DNA from: Limnohabitans sp. Rim8
GTDB lineage: Bacteria > Pseudomonadota > Gammaproteobacteria > Burkholderiales > Burkholderiaceae_C
Length of the DNA: 33,800 nucleotides
Reading direction: 5' to 3'
Assembly: GCF_945869175.1 (NCBI RefSeq)
Contig: NZ_CAMBNZ010000022.1
Coordinates: forward strand, 1-33,800
The notes beneath the pieces were generated by a model that saw nothing but the letters and a program-made list of their open reading frames with translations, was not told the DNA's origin and did no database searches. Within the stretch, counting starts at the first letter, position 1. The number at the start of each line of letters is the position of its first letter. Positions 9,184 to 17,306 of the stretch are shown in pieces. Made by a program: the position numbers and the translations under genes.

Positions 9184-10248
9184 ATGGCACTCGTTTCAAT
9201 GCGCGAGCTGCTGGACCATGCGGCCGTCAACGGTTATGGCATTCCAGCGTTCAACGTCAACAACCTCGAGCAAGTCCAGGCCGTCATGACCGCGGCCGAT
9301 GAGGTCGGTGCGCCGGTCATCTTGCAGGCCAGCGCGGGTGCACGCAAATACGCGGGCGAACCCTTCATCAAGCATTTGATCCAAGCGGCCACCGAGCAGT
9401 GGCCCCATATTCCTCTGGTCATGCACCAAGACCATGGCCAAAGCCCGGCGGTGTGCCAAGGGGCGATCGATCTGGGCTTTTCGTCGGTGATGATGGATGG
9501 CTCTTTGCTGGAAGACGGCAAAACACCGGCTGACTTCGCTTACAACGTGGACGTGACCCGCCGCGTCGTCGAGATGGCGCACCTGCAAGGGGTGTCGGTC
9601 GAGGGCGAGTTGGGCTGTTTGGGCAATCTGGAAACGGGCGAAGCCGGTGAAGAAGATGGGATCGGTGCGGTGGGCAAGTTGGACCACAGCCAGATGCTGA
9701 CCGACCCCGAAGAAGCTGCTCAGTTCGTCAAGGCGACAGGTCTGGACGCTTTGGCCATCGCCATTGGCACCAGCCACGGTGCTTACAAATTCAGCCGCAA
9801 GCCCACGGGCGATATCTTGGCCATCTCGCGTGTGAAAGAAATCCACACCCGCATCCCCAACACCCATTTGGTGATGCATGGCTCGTCCAGCGTGCCTCAA
9901 GAGCTGCTGGCCATGATCAACCAGTACGGTGGCCAAATGAAGCAAACCTTCGGCGTGCCTGTCGAAGAAATCCAGGAAGCCATCAAGCACGGTGTGCGCA
10001 AGATCAACATCGACACCGACATCCGCTTGGCCATGACGGCGGCGGTGCGCAAATTCCTGTTTGAAAACCCCGACAAGTTCGACGCCCGCGAATGGCTCAA
10101 GCCAGCCCGTGAAGCGGCCAAGCAAATTTGCAAACAACGCTACCTGGAGTTCGGTTGCGAAGGCCAAGCCCCCAAGATCAAGGGTGACAACCTGCAGGTC
10201 GTGGCCGCACGCTATGCAAGGGGCGAATTGGCGCAAGTGGTGAACTGA
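9184..10248 (+). CDS. fba: Class II fructose-1,6-bisphosphate aldolase (Calvin-cycle subtype)
   Basis: This zinc-dependent enzyme interconverts fructose-1,6-bisphosphate with dihydroxyacetone phosphate and glyceraldehyde-3-phosphate. Visible motifs: [12 protein letters not shown] (19-30), MHQDHGQSP with catalytic Asp83 and zinc ligand His84, VEGELGCLG (139-147), GTSHGAYK with His198, [10 protein letters not shown] with His232 and [10 protein letters not shown]. At 354 aa it fits the Cbb/Fba long class II form found in proteobacteria. The ATG at 9184 is chosen because homology begins there; 20 upstream codons are open. No other Calvin-cycle gene is in the window, so the name fba is preferred to cbbA. 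A strong terminator follows. Confidence 0.96.
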   Translation: MALVSMRELLDHAAVNGYGIPAFNVNNLEQVQAVMTAADEVGAPVILQASAGARKYAGEPFIKHLIQAATEQWPHIPLVMHQDHGQSPAVCQGAIDLGFSSVMMDGSLLEDGKTPADFAYNVDVTRRVVEMAHLQGVSVEGELGCLGNLETGEAGEEDGIGAVGKLDHSQMLTDPEEAAQFVKATGLDALAIAIGTSHGAYKFSRKPTGDILAISRVKEIHTRIPNTHLVMHGSSSVPQELLAMINQYGGQMKQTFGVPVEEIQEAIKHGVRKINIDTDIRLAMTAAVRKFLFENPDKFDAREWLKPAREAAKQICKQRYLEFGCEGQAPKIKGDNLQVVAARYARGELAQVVN

Positions 10249-10267
10249 GCCTGCGATGATTGAGCCG

Positions 10268-10303
10268 AAAGGCCCGTTGCCTGTTCAACGGGCCTTTTTC
10301 TTT
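10268..10303 (+). terminator. Rho-independent terminator after fba
   Basis: A perfect 12-pair stem (10268-10279 with 10286-10297, loop CCTGTT) is followed by T tracts interrupted by single C residues. It begins 20 bases after the fba stop and separates fba from purC. Confidence 0.9.
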
Positions 10304-10326
10304 TTCCTGATGCTTGATTGTTTGCC

Positions 10327-11235
10327 ATGACCTCTGCCCTTCACACCTCTGCCCTGACTTCTTTGCCCCTGCTGGCCCGCGGCAAGGTGCGCGACAACTA
10401 CGCGGTGGGCGAAGACCGCATCCTGATGGTGGCGTCCGACCGCATCAGCGCGTTTGACGTCATCATGGGCGAGCCCATTCCTGGCAAAGGCGTGTTGCTC
10501 ACGCAAATGGCCTTGTTCTGGTTTGACCAACTCGGACCCCAAGGCCTCAACATTTGCCCGATCCACCTCACGGGCGATGCCCCTGAAAGCGTGGTGAGCG
10601 CCGAAGAAGTGCCTCAGGTCACGGGCCGCTCCATGCTGGTCAAGCGTTTGAAGCCCATTCCGGTTGAGGCGGTGGTGCGGGGTTATTTGGCCGGCAGTGG
10701 TTGGAAGGAATACCAGGACCACCAGGCCGTGTGCGGTGTGCAATTGCCTGTAGGTCTGAAAAACGCCAGCCGCTTGCCTGAGCCCATTTACACACCAGCG
10801 GCCAAGGCCGCAGTGGGTGAGCATGACGAAAACATCACGTTTGAGCAAACGGTGGAGATGATCGGTGCCGATCTGGCCAGCCGCATTCGTGACATCAGCA
10901 TCCAGTTGTACAAGGCCGCACGGGACATCGCGGCCTCCAAAGGCATCATCATCGCCGACACCAAGTTCGAGTTTGGTTTGGACACCGACGGCACACTGGT
11001 GTTGATGGACGAGGTGTTGACGCCCGATTCTTCCCGTTACTGGCCTGCCGCCAGTTATGTGGAGGGGGCCAATCCGCCCAGCTACGACAAACAGTTTTTG
11101 CGCGACTGGCTCGAAACCGCTCAGGTCAAAGGCAAGCCTTGGGACAAAACGCCGCCTGCGCCCCGCTTGCCGCGCGAGGTGATCGAGAACACCTCAGCCA
11201 AGTACGAAGAAGCCATGAAAAAGCTGATGGCCTGA
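10327..11235 (+). CDS. purC: Phosphoribosylaminoimidazole-succinocarboxamide synthase (SAICAR synthase)
   Basis: PurC joins CAIR with aspartate, using ATP, to make SAICAR in de novo purine synthesis. Evidence: [19 protein letters not shown] at the N-terminus, [38 protein letters not shown] and [13 protein letters not shown]. At 302 aa it is the longer SAICAR synthase type seen in many proteobacteria. The ATG at 10327 is preferred over a TTG three codons earlier. It lies just after the fba terminator, so its promoter must be in 10298-10326 or it is read from upstream. The purE and purK products act immediately before it in the pathway. Confidence 0.95.
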   Translation: MTSALHTSALTSLPLLARGKVRDNYAVGEDRILMVASDRISAFDVIMGEPIPGKGVLLTQMALFWFDQLGPQGLNICPIHLTGDAPESVVSAEEVPQVTGRSMLVKRLKPIPVEAVVRGYLAGSGWKEYQDHQAVCGVQLPVGLKNASRLPEPIYTPAAKAAVGEHDENITFEQTVEMIGADLASRIRDISIQLYKAARDIAASKGIIIADTKFEFGLDTDGTLVLMDEVLTPDSSRYWPAASYVEGANPPSYDKQFLRDWLETAQVKGKPWDKTPPAPRLPREVIENTSAKYEEAMKKLMA

Positions 11236-11269
11236 GTTGGGGCCTGAGCCCATCCGGCGTTCAGACGAC

Positions 11270-11295
11270 AAAAAGGCGCTGCATGGCAGCGCCTT
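11270..11295 (-). terminator. Rho-independent terminator for the small membrane protein gene
   Basis: The stem GCAGCGCCTT/AAGGCGCTGC (11286-11295 with 11273-11282, loop of three) is followed on the minus strand by a run of five T. It lies 22 bases after the stop of the minus-strand gene and between convergent genes; the plus-strand T run is too weak to serve purC. Confidence 0.82.
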
Positions 11296-11316
11296 GGGCA
11301 TTGGGGATGGGGTGAA

Positions 11317-11676
11317 TCAGCCAGCGAAGGCCAGCAGGGTCATCGCGTCCATGAGCCAGGTGGTGCTGGCGACCAGCATGCTGGCGCTGGCCATTTTTCG
11401 GCCCCTTGGGTGAATTGCAGCCCCCCAGAAGGCGAACAGGCACGTCAATTCCAAGCTGCCCCTGAGCCAGAAGTAACGGCTGCTGCCCACCAAGCTGGCG
11501 GCTTCGGGGCTGATGAGCACCATATAGAGAAAAACGCCTTTGACCAGCCAGAGGGCAGCCCCGATATGCACAAGGTGTTGCCAGAGGCTGGCACCTGAAA
11601 GCGCAGCTCGCACTGGCGTGTTGCCGAGCAAGCATTGCAGCTCTTCAGGGGTGATCAGGGGTTCGGTGCGGGCCAT
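11317..11676 (-). CDS. Small membrane protein of unknown function
   Basis: I do not recognise a family. The 119-residue product begins with a polar stretch of about 28 residues (MARTEPLITPEELQCLL), then has three probable membrane segments at about 32-55, 68-88 and 98-118, with an arginine-rich HPRGRK loop between the second and third. The gene is supported as real by its own promoter-like elements upstream, a good terminator downstream and a consistent hydrophobic pattern. It lies alone between purC and the CnoX gene. A role in the membrane is all that can be said. Confidence 0.7.
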   Translation of the reverse strand: MARTEPLITPEELQCLLGNTPVRAALSGASLWQHLVHIGAALWLVKGVFLYMVLISPEAASLVGSSRYFWLRGSLELTCLFAFWGAAIHPRGRKMASASMLVASTTWLMDAMTLLAFAG

Positions 11677-11706
11677 GTTTAAAATGAATCACAAAGTGGT
11701 GCTTAA

Positions 11707-11736
11707 ATTTTAGACTTGCTCACCCCTGAGGTGCAA
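11707..11736 (-). promoter_or_regulatory. Sigma70-like promoter for the small membrane protein gene
   Basis: Read on the minus strand, TTGCAC (11731-11736) and TAAAAT (11707-11712) are 18 bases apart, and the -10 lies 30 bases before the ATG at 11676. The surrounding 190 bases are clearly AT-richer than the rest of the window. The inverted repeat TGTAA-N9-TTACA at 11775-11793 lies upstream of the -35. Confidence 0.45.
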
Positions 11737-11864
11737 TTGAAATCTGCCCAAATGACGGTAAATCCGTAAGTGTCTGTAACGACAAGTATTACAAAAACAA
11801 AGAAATTATCGTTTTTGATGATTCAAAATAGAGAATGAATCCTTCAGACTGTCCCCGGCCCATG

Positions 11865-11909
11865 AAAAAGGCCCGCCGATCTTGCGGCTCTGTGCAAGAT
11901 CGGCGGGCC
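11865..11909 (-). terminator. Strong rho-independent terminator after the CnoX gene
   Basis: A perfect 16-pair stem (11870-11885 with 11894-11909, 8-base loop) is followed on the minus strand by five T. It starts 20 bases after the stop of the minus-strand thioredoxin/TPR gene. It is the longest perfect hairpin in the window. Confidence 0.9.
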
Positions 11910-11929
11910 CAAGAGGTCCTTTCAGGATC

Positions 11930-12883
11930 TCAGTTGAGCATCATGCTCAGCTTGCGCCGGTAGCTGGAAATCATGGCCATGTGCGGGTCTTCTTGCATGG
12001 CGGCTTTGCCCATCAGCTCTATGCCGCCCGCAGATTTGCCGCTGGCGTCTGGCGTTTTGGGCTTGGGCGGTGTCATCAACTCCAGCAGGGCCACAAAGGT
12101 TTTGCGCGGGGCTTCCTCGTCCCACTTCTTGTCACGCATGATGATCTCCAGCAACTCATCCATCGCCGCTTCCCAATGGCCCATGGCGATCAACAGGCGG
12201 CTTTTGGCAAAACGGGCGTCAAAGTCTCGTTTGTTCTGGTCGATCAAGGCGTCAAACTGGGCCAAGTCCCATTGGCCGCGGGGGTCGGTGCTTACAAATT
12301 CCAGGGCCTTGAGCCACTGGGTTTGGGCTTCAAACCGCAAGGGCACGGGGATGCGGGCCATGGCCGGTGCCAGCAAGGCGGTGGCTTCTGCCAATTCGCC
12401 CAGGCCGATCAGCAGTTTGACCAGGTCGAATCGGGCGTCGTCGTTGCCGGGGTCGGTGGCCAGGGCTTGTTCCAAGGCGGCACGGGCGCTGTTTTCGTCT
12501 CCGGCTTGCAAGTGCTCTTGTGCCTCCAGCGCCGCAGCTTGTGCCTGCAAGGTTTCAACCGCTGGCAGGTGCTTGTCCAGAAATTGCTTGACCTGACCTT
12601 CGGGCAAAGCCCCCATGAAACCGTCGACGGGCTGGCCATTTTGGAGCAAAACGCAGGTGGGAAGACTTTTGATGCCAAAGGCTTGGGCCAGCTGTTGCTC
12701 TTCATCGGCGTTGATTTTGACCAGCTTGAAACGGCCTTCGTAAGCGACCTCCACCTTTTCGAGGACAGGGCCCAGCGATTTGCAGGGACCGCACCAAGCG
12801 GCCCAAAAGTCCACCAAGACGGGCGTGGTCATGGAGGCTTGGATGACCTCGGCTTCAAAGTTTTGTATCGTGACGTCCATCAT
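11930..12883 (-). CDS. cnoX: Thioredoxin-domain/TPR co-chaperone, CnoX (YbbN) family
   Basis: CnoX proteins combine a thioredoxin fold with tetratricopeptide-like helices; they hold unfolded proteins under oxidative stress and pass them to GroEL. Residues 1-110 are a thioredoxin domain with [19 protein letters not shown]; the rest is helical repeats (about 115-270), ending in the family-like [10 protein letters not shown]. The active site is CGPC, so a redox activity is plausible, unlike E. coli CnoX, which carries SQHC. The protein is 317 aa against about 284 in E. coli; the extra length is a low-complexity insert rich in Pro, Lys, Gly and Ala near 275-305. It is divergent from purE and monocistronic, with a strong terminator. 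Two adjacent ATG codons (12883, 12880) are possible starts. Confidence 0.88.
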   Translation of the reverse strand: MMDVTIQNFEAEVIQASMTTPVLVDFWAAWCGPCKSLGPVLEKVEVAYEGRFKLVKINADEEQQLAQAFGIKSLPTCVLLQNGQPVDGFMGALPEGQVKQFLDKHLPAVETLQAQAAALEAQEHLQAGDENSARAALEQALATDPGNDDARFDLVKLLIGLGELAEATALLAPAMARIPVPLRFEAQTQWLKALEFVSTDPRGQWDLAQFDALIDQNKRDFDARFAKSRLLIAMGHWEAAMDELLEIIMRDKKWDEEAPRKTFVALLELMTPPKPKTPDASGKSAGGIELMGKAAMQEDPHMAMISSYRRKLSMMLN

Positions 12884-12910
12884 GTTGGGCAGGGTTCCGG
12901 GTTGTGTTTC

Positions 12911-12938
12911 AGTTCCGTGCGGACCGAAACCTTAAAAT
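12911..12938 (+). promoter_or_regulatory. Promoter-like block upstream of purE, shared with fba
   Basis: AGTTCCGT, then CCGAAACCT, then TAAAAT matches the block before fba (9088-9115) at equal length; both copies are preceded by TTTCAG. It lies 26 bases before the purE ATG in the divergent gap with cnoX. TAAAAT is a credible -10; the -35 is unclear. Confidence 0.5.
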
Positions 12939-12964
12939 TCGACATTGATCACGAAAAGCACCCA

Positions 12965-13465
12965 ATGACTCATGCGCTCATCGGCGTCGTCATGGGTTCC
13001 AGCTCCGACTGGGACACCATGCAGCACGCAGTCCAGATTCTCCAACAGTTTGGTGTTGCTCACGACGCCCGCGTGGTTTCGGCCCACAGAATGCCGGACG
13101 ATATGTTCACTTACGCAGAGACCGCCGCTGCGAGAGGCTTGCGGGCCATCATTGCGGGGGCGGGCGGCGCAGCCCACCTGCCGGGCATGCTTGCGGCCAA
13201 AACCGTGGTGCCGGTGCTGGGCGTGCCCGTGCAGACCAAGGCCTTGTCGGGGATGGATTCCCTGCACAGCATCGTTCAAATGCCCAAGGGCGTGCCGGTG
13301 GCGACTTTTGCCATTGGTGCTGCGGGCGCGGCCAATGCGGCCCTGTTTGCGGTGGCCATGCTGGCCAACCACGACGCTGCGTTGCGTCAAAAACTCGAAG
13401 CGTTTCGCGCCGAACAAACCGCTGCGGCACGCGCCATGACTTTGCCACCCGTGGGCGGCGCATGA
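12965..13465 (+). CDS. purE: N5-carboxyaminoimidazole ribonucleotide mutase
   Basis: Class I PurE moves the carboxyl group of N5-CAIR to carbon 4, giving CAIR, in purine synthesis. The 166-residue protein has [13 protein letters not shown] (7-19), [11 protein letters not shown] with the catalytic His, [13 protein letters not shown] and [16 protein letters not shown]. The length and the SSSDW and SAHR motifs are typical of the bacterial mutase rather than the class II carboxylase. The frame stays open far upstream, but homology starts at the ATG at 12965. It overlaps purK by four bases (ATGA), so the two are translationally coupled, which suits consecutive enzymes with an unstable intermediate. 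Confidence 0.96.
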   Translation: MTHALIGVVMGSSSDWDTMQHAVQILQQFGVAHDARVVSAHRMPDDMFTYAETAAARGLRAIIAGAGGAAHLPGMLAAKTVVPVLGVPVQTKALSGMDSLHSIVQMPKGVPVATFAIGAAGAANAALFAVAMLANHDAALRQKLEAFRAEQTAAARAMTLPPVGGA

Positions 13466-14631
13466 GCCGCGCCATTTTGCCGGGGTCCAATGTCCATGGT
13501 CAGATGGCCACCTTGGGCGTGATGGGCGGTGGCCAGCTGGGGCGCATGTTCGTGCACGCGGCGCAAACCATGGGTTACTTCACGGTGGTGCTTGACCCTG
13601 ATGCTGCCAGCCCCGCCGGTCTGGTGAGCCACCACCACATCCAGACGGACTACCTCGACGAGCAAGGGCTGGCCCAGCTGGTGCAACGCTGCGCGGCCAT
13701 CACCACCGAATTTGAAAACGTGCCCGCACCGGCCTTGCTGAGGCTGGGTGCCCACCGCCCGGTGGCCCCAGCTTCGCAAGCCGTGGCCATCGCGCAAGAC
13801 CGCGCCGCCGAGAAAGCCCACTTTGTGCGCTGTGGTGTGCCGGTTGCGCCGCATGCCGTCATCGAAACCGCTGAGCAGTTGAACGGCGTCACGGCGGATT
13901 TGCTGCCCGGCATCCTGAAAACGTCCCGCATGGGTTACGACGGCAAGGGCCAGATCCGCGTCAACACCCGCGAAGCGCTGGGGGCCGCATGGGCTGAGTT
14001 GAAGGGCGTGCCCTGCGTGCTCGAAAAAATGCTGTCCTTGCAGGCCGAGTGTTCGGTCATTGTGGCGCGAGGGGCCGACGGGCAGATGGTGAATTTTCCG
14101 GTGCAGCTGAACCTGCACCGCGAAGGTATTTTGGCCGTGACCAGCGTGTACGAAGGCGCAGTGCCTGCCGAGGTGGCCGCCCAAGCTGTCGCTGCGACAC
14201 GCGCGATTGCCGAAGGCCTTCACTATGTGGGCGTGCTCTGCGTGGAGTTTTTCATGCTCGAAGGCGGTCAGCTGGTGGTCAACGAAATGGCCCCCCGCCC
14301 GCACAACAGCGGCCACTACACCCTGAACGCTTGCGACCAGTCGCAGTTCGAACTGCAGGTGCGCACCTTGGCGGGTTTGCCACTGACGCAACCGCGCCAA
14401 CACTCGCCGTCGATCATGCTCAATTTGCTGGGCGATTTGTGGACCGCAGACGCCAGCCCCGCGTGGGACAAGGTGCTGGCGCTGCCTGGCACCCATTTGC
14501 ACCTGTATGGCAAGTTGTCGGCCCGCCCCGGCCGCAAGATGGGCCACCTGAACATCACCGGTGACACGCCAGAGGCTGTGCGGGCCACCGCCTTGCTGGC
14601 GGCCGCGCTGCTGGGCATGGCCGCTTTTTAA
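13462..14631 (+). CDS. purK: 5-(carboxyamino)imidazole ribonucleotide synthase
   Basis: PurK is an ATP-grasp enzyme that makes N5-CAIR from AIR, bicarbonate and ATP, feeding PurE. Seen: [17 protein letters not shown] (18-34), [27 protein letters not shown] with the ATP-binding glycines, [17 protein letters not shown], and the magnesium/active-site stretch [22 protein letters not shown]-terminal domain ends in GKMGHLNI-like sequence ([13 protein letters not shown]). At 389 aa it is slightly longer than E. coli PurK because of a 15-residue N-terminal lead. The start overlaps the purE stop. Confidence 0.96.
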   Translation: MSRAILPGSNVHGQMATLGVMGGGQLGRMFVHAAQTMGYFTVVLDPDAASPAGLVSHHHIQTDYLDEQGLAQLVQRCAAITTEFENVPAPALLRLGAHRPVAPASQAVAIAQDRAAEKAHFVRCGVPVAPHAVIETAEQLNGVTADLLPGILKTSRMGYDGKGQIRVNTREALGAAWAELKGVPCVLEKMLSLQAECSVIVARGADGQMVNFPVQLNLHREGILAVTSVYEGAVPAEVAAQAVAATRAIAEGLHYVGVLCVEFFMLEGGQLVVNEMAPRPHNSGHYTLNACDQSQFELQVRTLAGLPLTQPRQHSPSIMLNLLGDLWTADASPAWDKVLALPGTHLHLYGKLSARPGRKMGHLNITGDTPEAVRATALLAAALLGMAAF

Positions 14632-14640
14632 AGACCCCTC

Positions 14641-15645
14641 ATGATCCTGAACGCTTCGGAAGCCGCCATCGTGCAGGCGGCGCAAGCTTTGCGAGACGGC
14701 CTGTTGGTCGGACTGCCCACCGAGACCGTTTATGGCTTGGCGGCCAACGCCACCGACGACGCGGCCGTGGCGCAAATTTTTGTGGCCAAAGGTCGCCCCG
14801 CCGAGCATCCACTGATCGTGCATGTGGCCAGCGAGGAACAAGTGCCCTTGTTTGCAGCGCAGGTGCCTGAGTTTGCGCAAGCGTTGATGGCCGCTTTTTG
14901 GCCCGGCCCACTCACCTTGATCTTGCCGCGCCTACCCGGTGTGGCCACCGCTTCGGCCGGAGGGCAAGGCTCCATCGGTTTGCGCTGCCCTTCTCACCCC
15001 GTGGCGCAAGCATTGCTTCAGACTTGCCTGGCGCTGGGCGTGCTGGGCGTTTCGGCCCCCAGTGCCAACCGCTTTGGTCGCGTCAGCCCGACCACGGCGG
15101 CGCATGTGCAGTCTGAGTTGGGCGCCGATTTGTTGATTCTGGACGGCGGTGACTGCGCTGTGGGCATCGAGTCCACCATCATCGACTGCACACGCGGCGA
15201 GCCGGTGCTGCTGCGCCCGGGGCACATCACGCGGGCACAAATTGAAACCGCTTGTGGACGAACGGTGTGGGGCAAAGATGCCCCACACGATGTGCTGGGT
15301 CAAGCCGCGCCACGCGCCTCGGGCACGCTCGAATCGCACTATGCGCCCCGCGCCAAAGTGCGCCTGATGACGGCATCTGACATCGTCCACAAATTGCAAG
15401 CACTGGGGCCACACGCCAACAACCTGGGGTTGTGGTCGGCCGAGCGTCCGACGGCTGATGAAGGCCTGGGCTCTGGTGTGCTGTGGCGTCAGCAAGCGGC
15501 CACAGCCGAGGAAGCTGCGCACGATGTGTTCAGTGTGCTGCGCGACCTGGATGCCCGTGGCGTGACGCAGATTTGGGTGCAACTGCCGCCCGACACGCCC
15601 GAGTGGGAGGGCGTGCGGGACAGGTTGCAGCGGGCCGCGGCTTGA
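14641..15645 (+). CDS. tsaC: L-threonylcarbamoyladenylate synthase (Sua5/TsaC type)
   Basis: This enzyme makes threonylcarbamoyl-AMP from threonine, bicarbonate and ATP, the first step of the t6A37 modification of tRNAs reading ANN codons. The YrdC domain (about 1-205) shows GLPTETVYGLAANA, KGRPAEHPLIVHV, FWPGPLTLIL, SIGLRCPSHP, SAPSANRFGRVSPT and VGIESTIIDCT. A further Sua5 C-terminal domain (about 235-334) follows the linker PRASGTLESHYAPRA, so this is the long two-domain form (334 aa), not the short TsaC. It is nine bases after purK and probably in the purEK operon. tsaB, for a later step, lies 4.3 kb on. It ends six bases from a convergent gene with no terminator visible between. Confidence 0.93.
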   Translation: MILNASEAAIVQAAQALRDGLLVGLPTETVYGLAANATDDAAVAQIFVAKGRPAEHPLIVHVASEEQVPLFAAQVPEFAQALMAAFWPGPLTLILPRLPGVATASAGGQGSIGLRCPSHPVAQALLQTCLALGVLGVSAPSANRFGRVSPTTAAHVQSELGADLLILDGGDCAVGIESTIIDCTRGEPVLLRPGHITRAQIETACGRTVWGKDAPHDVLGQAAPRASGTLESHYAPRAKVRLMTASDIVHKLQALGPHANNLGLWSAERPTADEGLGSGVLWRQQAATAEEAAHDVFSVLRDLDARGVTQIWVQLPPDTPEWEGVRDRLQRAAA

Positions 15646-15651
15646 GTCGAC

Positions 15652-16932
15652 TTACTTCACCAAGTCGAACAGGCCTTTGGCTTGTGCGTGGCAGAACGGT
15701 GGCTCATAACTGCCATGGTAATTGCTGTAGTAGGTGACGGCATTGGCTGGGGTCACTGGGCCATGAGTGGCCGCAATGTAAGGATCCACATCCACAGAGC
15801 TCACGTTTTTCAGACCTTTGTCGTCAAATGCTTTTTTCATGACGGCTTGGTGTACAGCCGGTGGGACGGTAGGATCGCCACTGCCGCCACACAGCATGAG
15901 TTGGGACTTGGGGGTCCAGTCCAACAAGTCGTTCTTTTTTGCGGCCAGGAAAGTGGCGTTGTTGGGGTTGGTCAGAATATCGCTGCTGAACGCTGGCTGG
16001 AACAAGGCATCGCGGGCTTCGTTGGGTGTTTCGCCTTTCATGCCCGGCAACTTGCCACTGGTGACCAGTGTGGTGTAGTTCAACGTGGGGCTGGGCAAAA
16101 GCGACTCGATGTAATCCGAGTAGGGGGCTTTGAAGGCGGTTTTGACGTCGCTGTATAAGTTGCCATAAATTTTCTGCCAAGCGGTGACCAGGTAAGGCAC
16201 AAAGAACTGATAACCCGCAATCGCATCGGGCAGTTTCATCGAACCCGACAGGTTGTAAGGTCCTGCCAAGTGTGCGCCCGCCACCACGTTGATCTCGGAG
16301 GACAAGCTCTTTTCAATCGCACGGTGCGCGGCCATGGAAGCGTGCCCCCCTTGCGAGTAGCCGGTCAGCATGACCTTGCCATTCAGGCTGGCCCCTTGCA
16401 AAGCCACGGCGTTGCGTGCGGCGCGAATCGAGTCAATCACCGAGGTGGCCTCGGAGTCTGCGTGCAGATAGGGGTGGAAGCTGTAGTTGGACTTGGCAAA
16501 TCCCAAATAGTCGGTGGCCACCACGGCATAGCCTTGGCTGGCGTACATGGCTGCCAGCAGGAAAGTTTCGCTGTCAGCAGGGTTGGCCAGTGTGCGGGGT
16601 TTTTGGACATCGGTGCCTTTGGCATAAGCCACCAAAGGTGCAGCGGCCGTGCAGTCGGCGCCCGAAGGTAGCAACAAAACCCCTGAGGCATTGGAGCTCT
16701 CACCCTTGACCCCGGGGGTCACGTAATTGAGAGAAACGACCTTGACGTCACATTTGGCTTTGCCACTCAAACCCACCAGTGGCCCACCGTCGAACTGGGC
16801 TTTGGTCAGGGTGCCCAGCAAGACGGGCGTATCGATCAATGCGCCGTGCGGAGCCTCACTCCCACCGCAAGCGGCGAGGAGGGCTGCGCCCAGAATCGAG
16901 ATGCCATATTTCATGGTTTTCATAGTTTTCAT
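15652..16932 (-). CDS. Secreted lipase-like alpha/beta-hydrolase lipoprotein
   Basis: A predicted lipoprotein exported and anchored by lipid. The N-terminus has a charged start, a hydrophobic core and the lipobox LAAC with Cys22. The hydrolase domain carries the nucleophile elbow GYSQGG (Ser193), a later GSGDPTVPP holding a likely catalytic Asp, and THGPVTPA holding the likely catalytic His, resembling secretory (LIP-type) lipases. The leader repeats MKT: three ATG codons are in frame at 16932, 16923 and 16914; a GGAG seven bases before the first favours 16932 (426 aa). Substrate may be a short-chain ester, a triglyceride or a polyester; none can be chosen from sequence. A palindrome overlaps the proposed promoter, so regulation is likely. 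Confidence 0.82.
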   Translation of the reverse strand: MKTMKTMKYGISILGAALLAACGGSEAPHGALIDTPVLLGTLTKAQFDGGPLVGLSGKAKCDVKVVSLNYVTPGVKGESSNASGVLLLPSGADCTAAAPLVAYAKGTDVQKPRTLANPADSETFLLAAMYASQGYAVVATDYLGFAKSNYSFHPYLHADSEATSVIDSIRAARNAVALQGASLNGKVMLTGYSQGGHASMAAHRAIEKSLSSEINVVAGAHLAGPYNLSGSMKLPDAIAGYQFFVPYLVTAWQKIYGNLYSDVKTAFKAPYSDYIESLLPSPTLNYTTLVTSGKLPGMKGETPNEARDALFQPAFSSDILTNPNNATFLAAKKNDLLDWTPKSQLMLCGGSGDPTVPPAVHQAVMKKAFDDKGLKNVSSVDVDPYIAATHGPVTPANAVTYYSNYHGSYEPPFCHAQAKGLFDLVK

Positions 16933-16952
16933 GGTTTGTCTCCATTGGAATT

Positions 16953-16978
16953 AAAAAAAGAACAAGCGTTCTTTTTTT
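16953..16978. promoter_or_regulatory. Operator-like palindrome upstream of the lipase gene
   Basis: Perfect 11-base arms AAAAAAAGAAC and GTTCTTTTTTT flank AAGC. The GAAC-N4-GTTC core is the size and form of many TetR-family operators. It overlaps the proposed -10 and start of transcription of the lipase gene. It could instead act as a weak terminator for the upstream SemiSWEET gene (74 bases after its stop), since T runs follow the stem, but only eight core bases include GC pairs. Confidence 0.5.
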
Positions 16979-17003
16979 ACTTTAGTCCAGTGAACCGATT
17001 CAA
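16974..17003 (-). promoter_or_regulatory. Possible promoter of the lipase-like gene
   Basis: On the minus strand TTGAAT (16998-17003) and TAAAAA (16974-16979) are separated by 18 bases; transcription would begin in the centre of the palindrome, 35-40 bases before the ATG. Both boxes deviate by two or more bases from consensus. Confidence 0.35.
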
Positions 17004-17051
17004 ACCATGGGGTATTCACCGATTTGTCATCGATATCAATTGAGCAATTAC

Positions 17052-17306
17052 TCAGCGATAGCGCAGCTTCATCACCAAAATCATCAGTGCCAAGCTGGTG
17101 GTGATGGTGTTGGCGATGATGATGGGCCAAGCGGTCAGCAAAATGCCATAGACGAGCCAAAGTGCCACGCCCACTGTGAACAGGCTGTACATGCTCAAAG
17201 AAATACCGCTCACGTCGCGGGTGCGGAAGGTGTGCCAGGCTTGGGGCACAAAGCTGGCGGTGGTCAGGATGGCGGCCAAAGAGCCGACCCAGTCGATCAA
17301 GTTCAT
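17052..17306 (-). CDS. SemiSWEET-type PQ-loop sugar transporter
   Basis: SemiSWEETs are three-helix membrane proteins that dimerise to move sugars passively. The 84-residue product, counted from the ATG at 17306, has three hydrophobic helices, the PQ-loop motif FVPQAWHTFRTRDVSGIS at the end of TM1, LWLVYG in TM2 and an IANTI motif in TM3 where family members carry the conserved Asn. The upstream frame adds 14 His/Pro-rich residues without homology, so the internal ATG is chosen. That ATG overlaps the dacB stop by four bases, giving translational coupling. Why a sugar transporter follows a murein peptidase is unclear; uptake of a cell-wall-derived sugar is only a guess. Confidence 0.85.
   Translation of the reverse strand: MNLIDWVGSLAAILTTASFVPQAWHTFRTRDVSGISLSMYSLFTVGVALWLVYGILLTAWPIIIANTITTSLALMILVMKLRYR

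Noticed and set aside
11882-12964. Long upstream extension of the purE frame
   Set aside because: It runs antisense through cnoX; PurE homology begins sharply at 12965.
13387-14880. 497-codon minus-strand open frame opposite purK
   Set aside because: It is the antisense of a well-supported purK and shows the same His/Gln/Gly-rich composition as other shadows.
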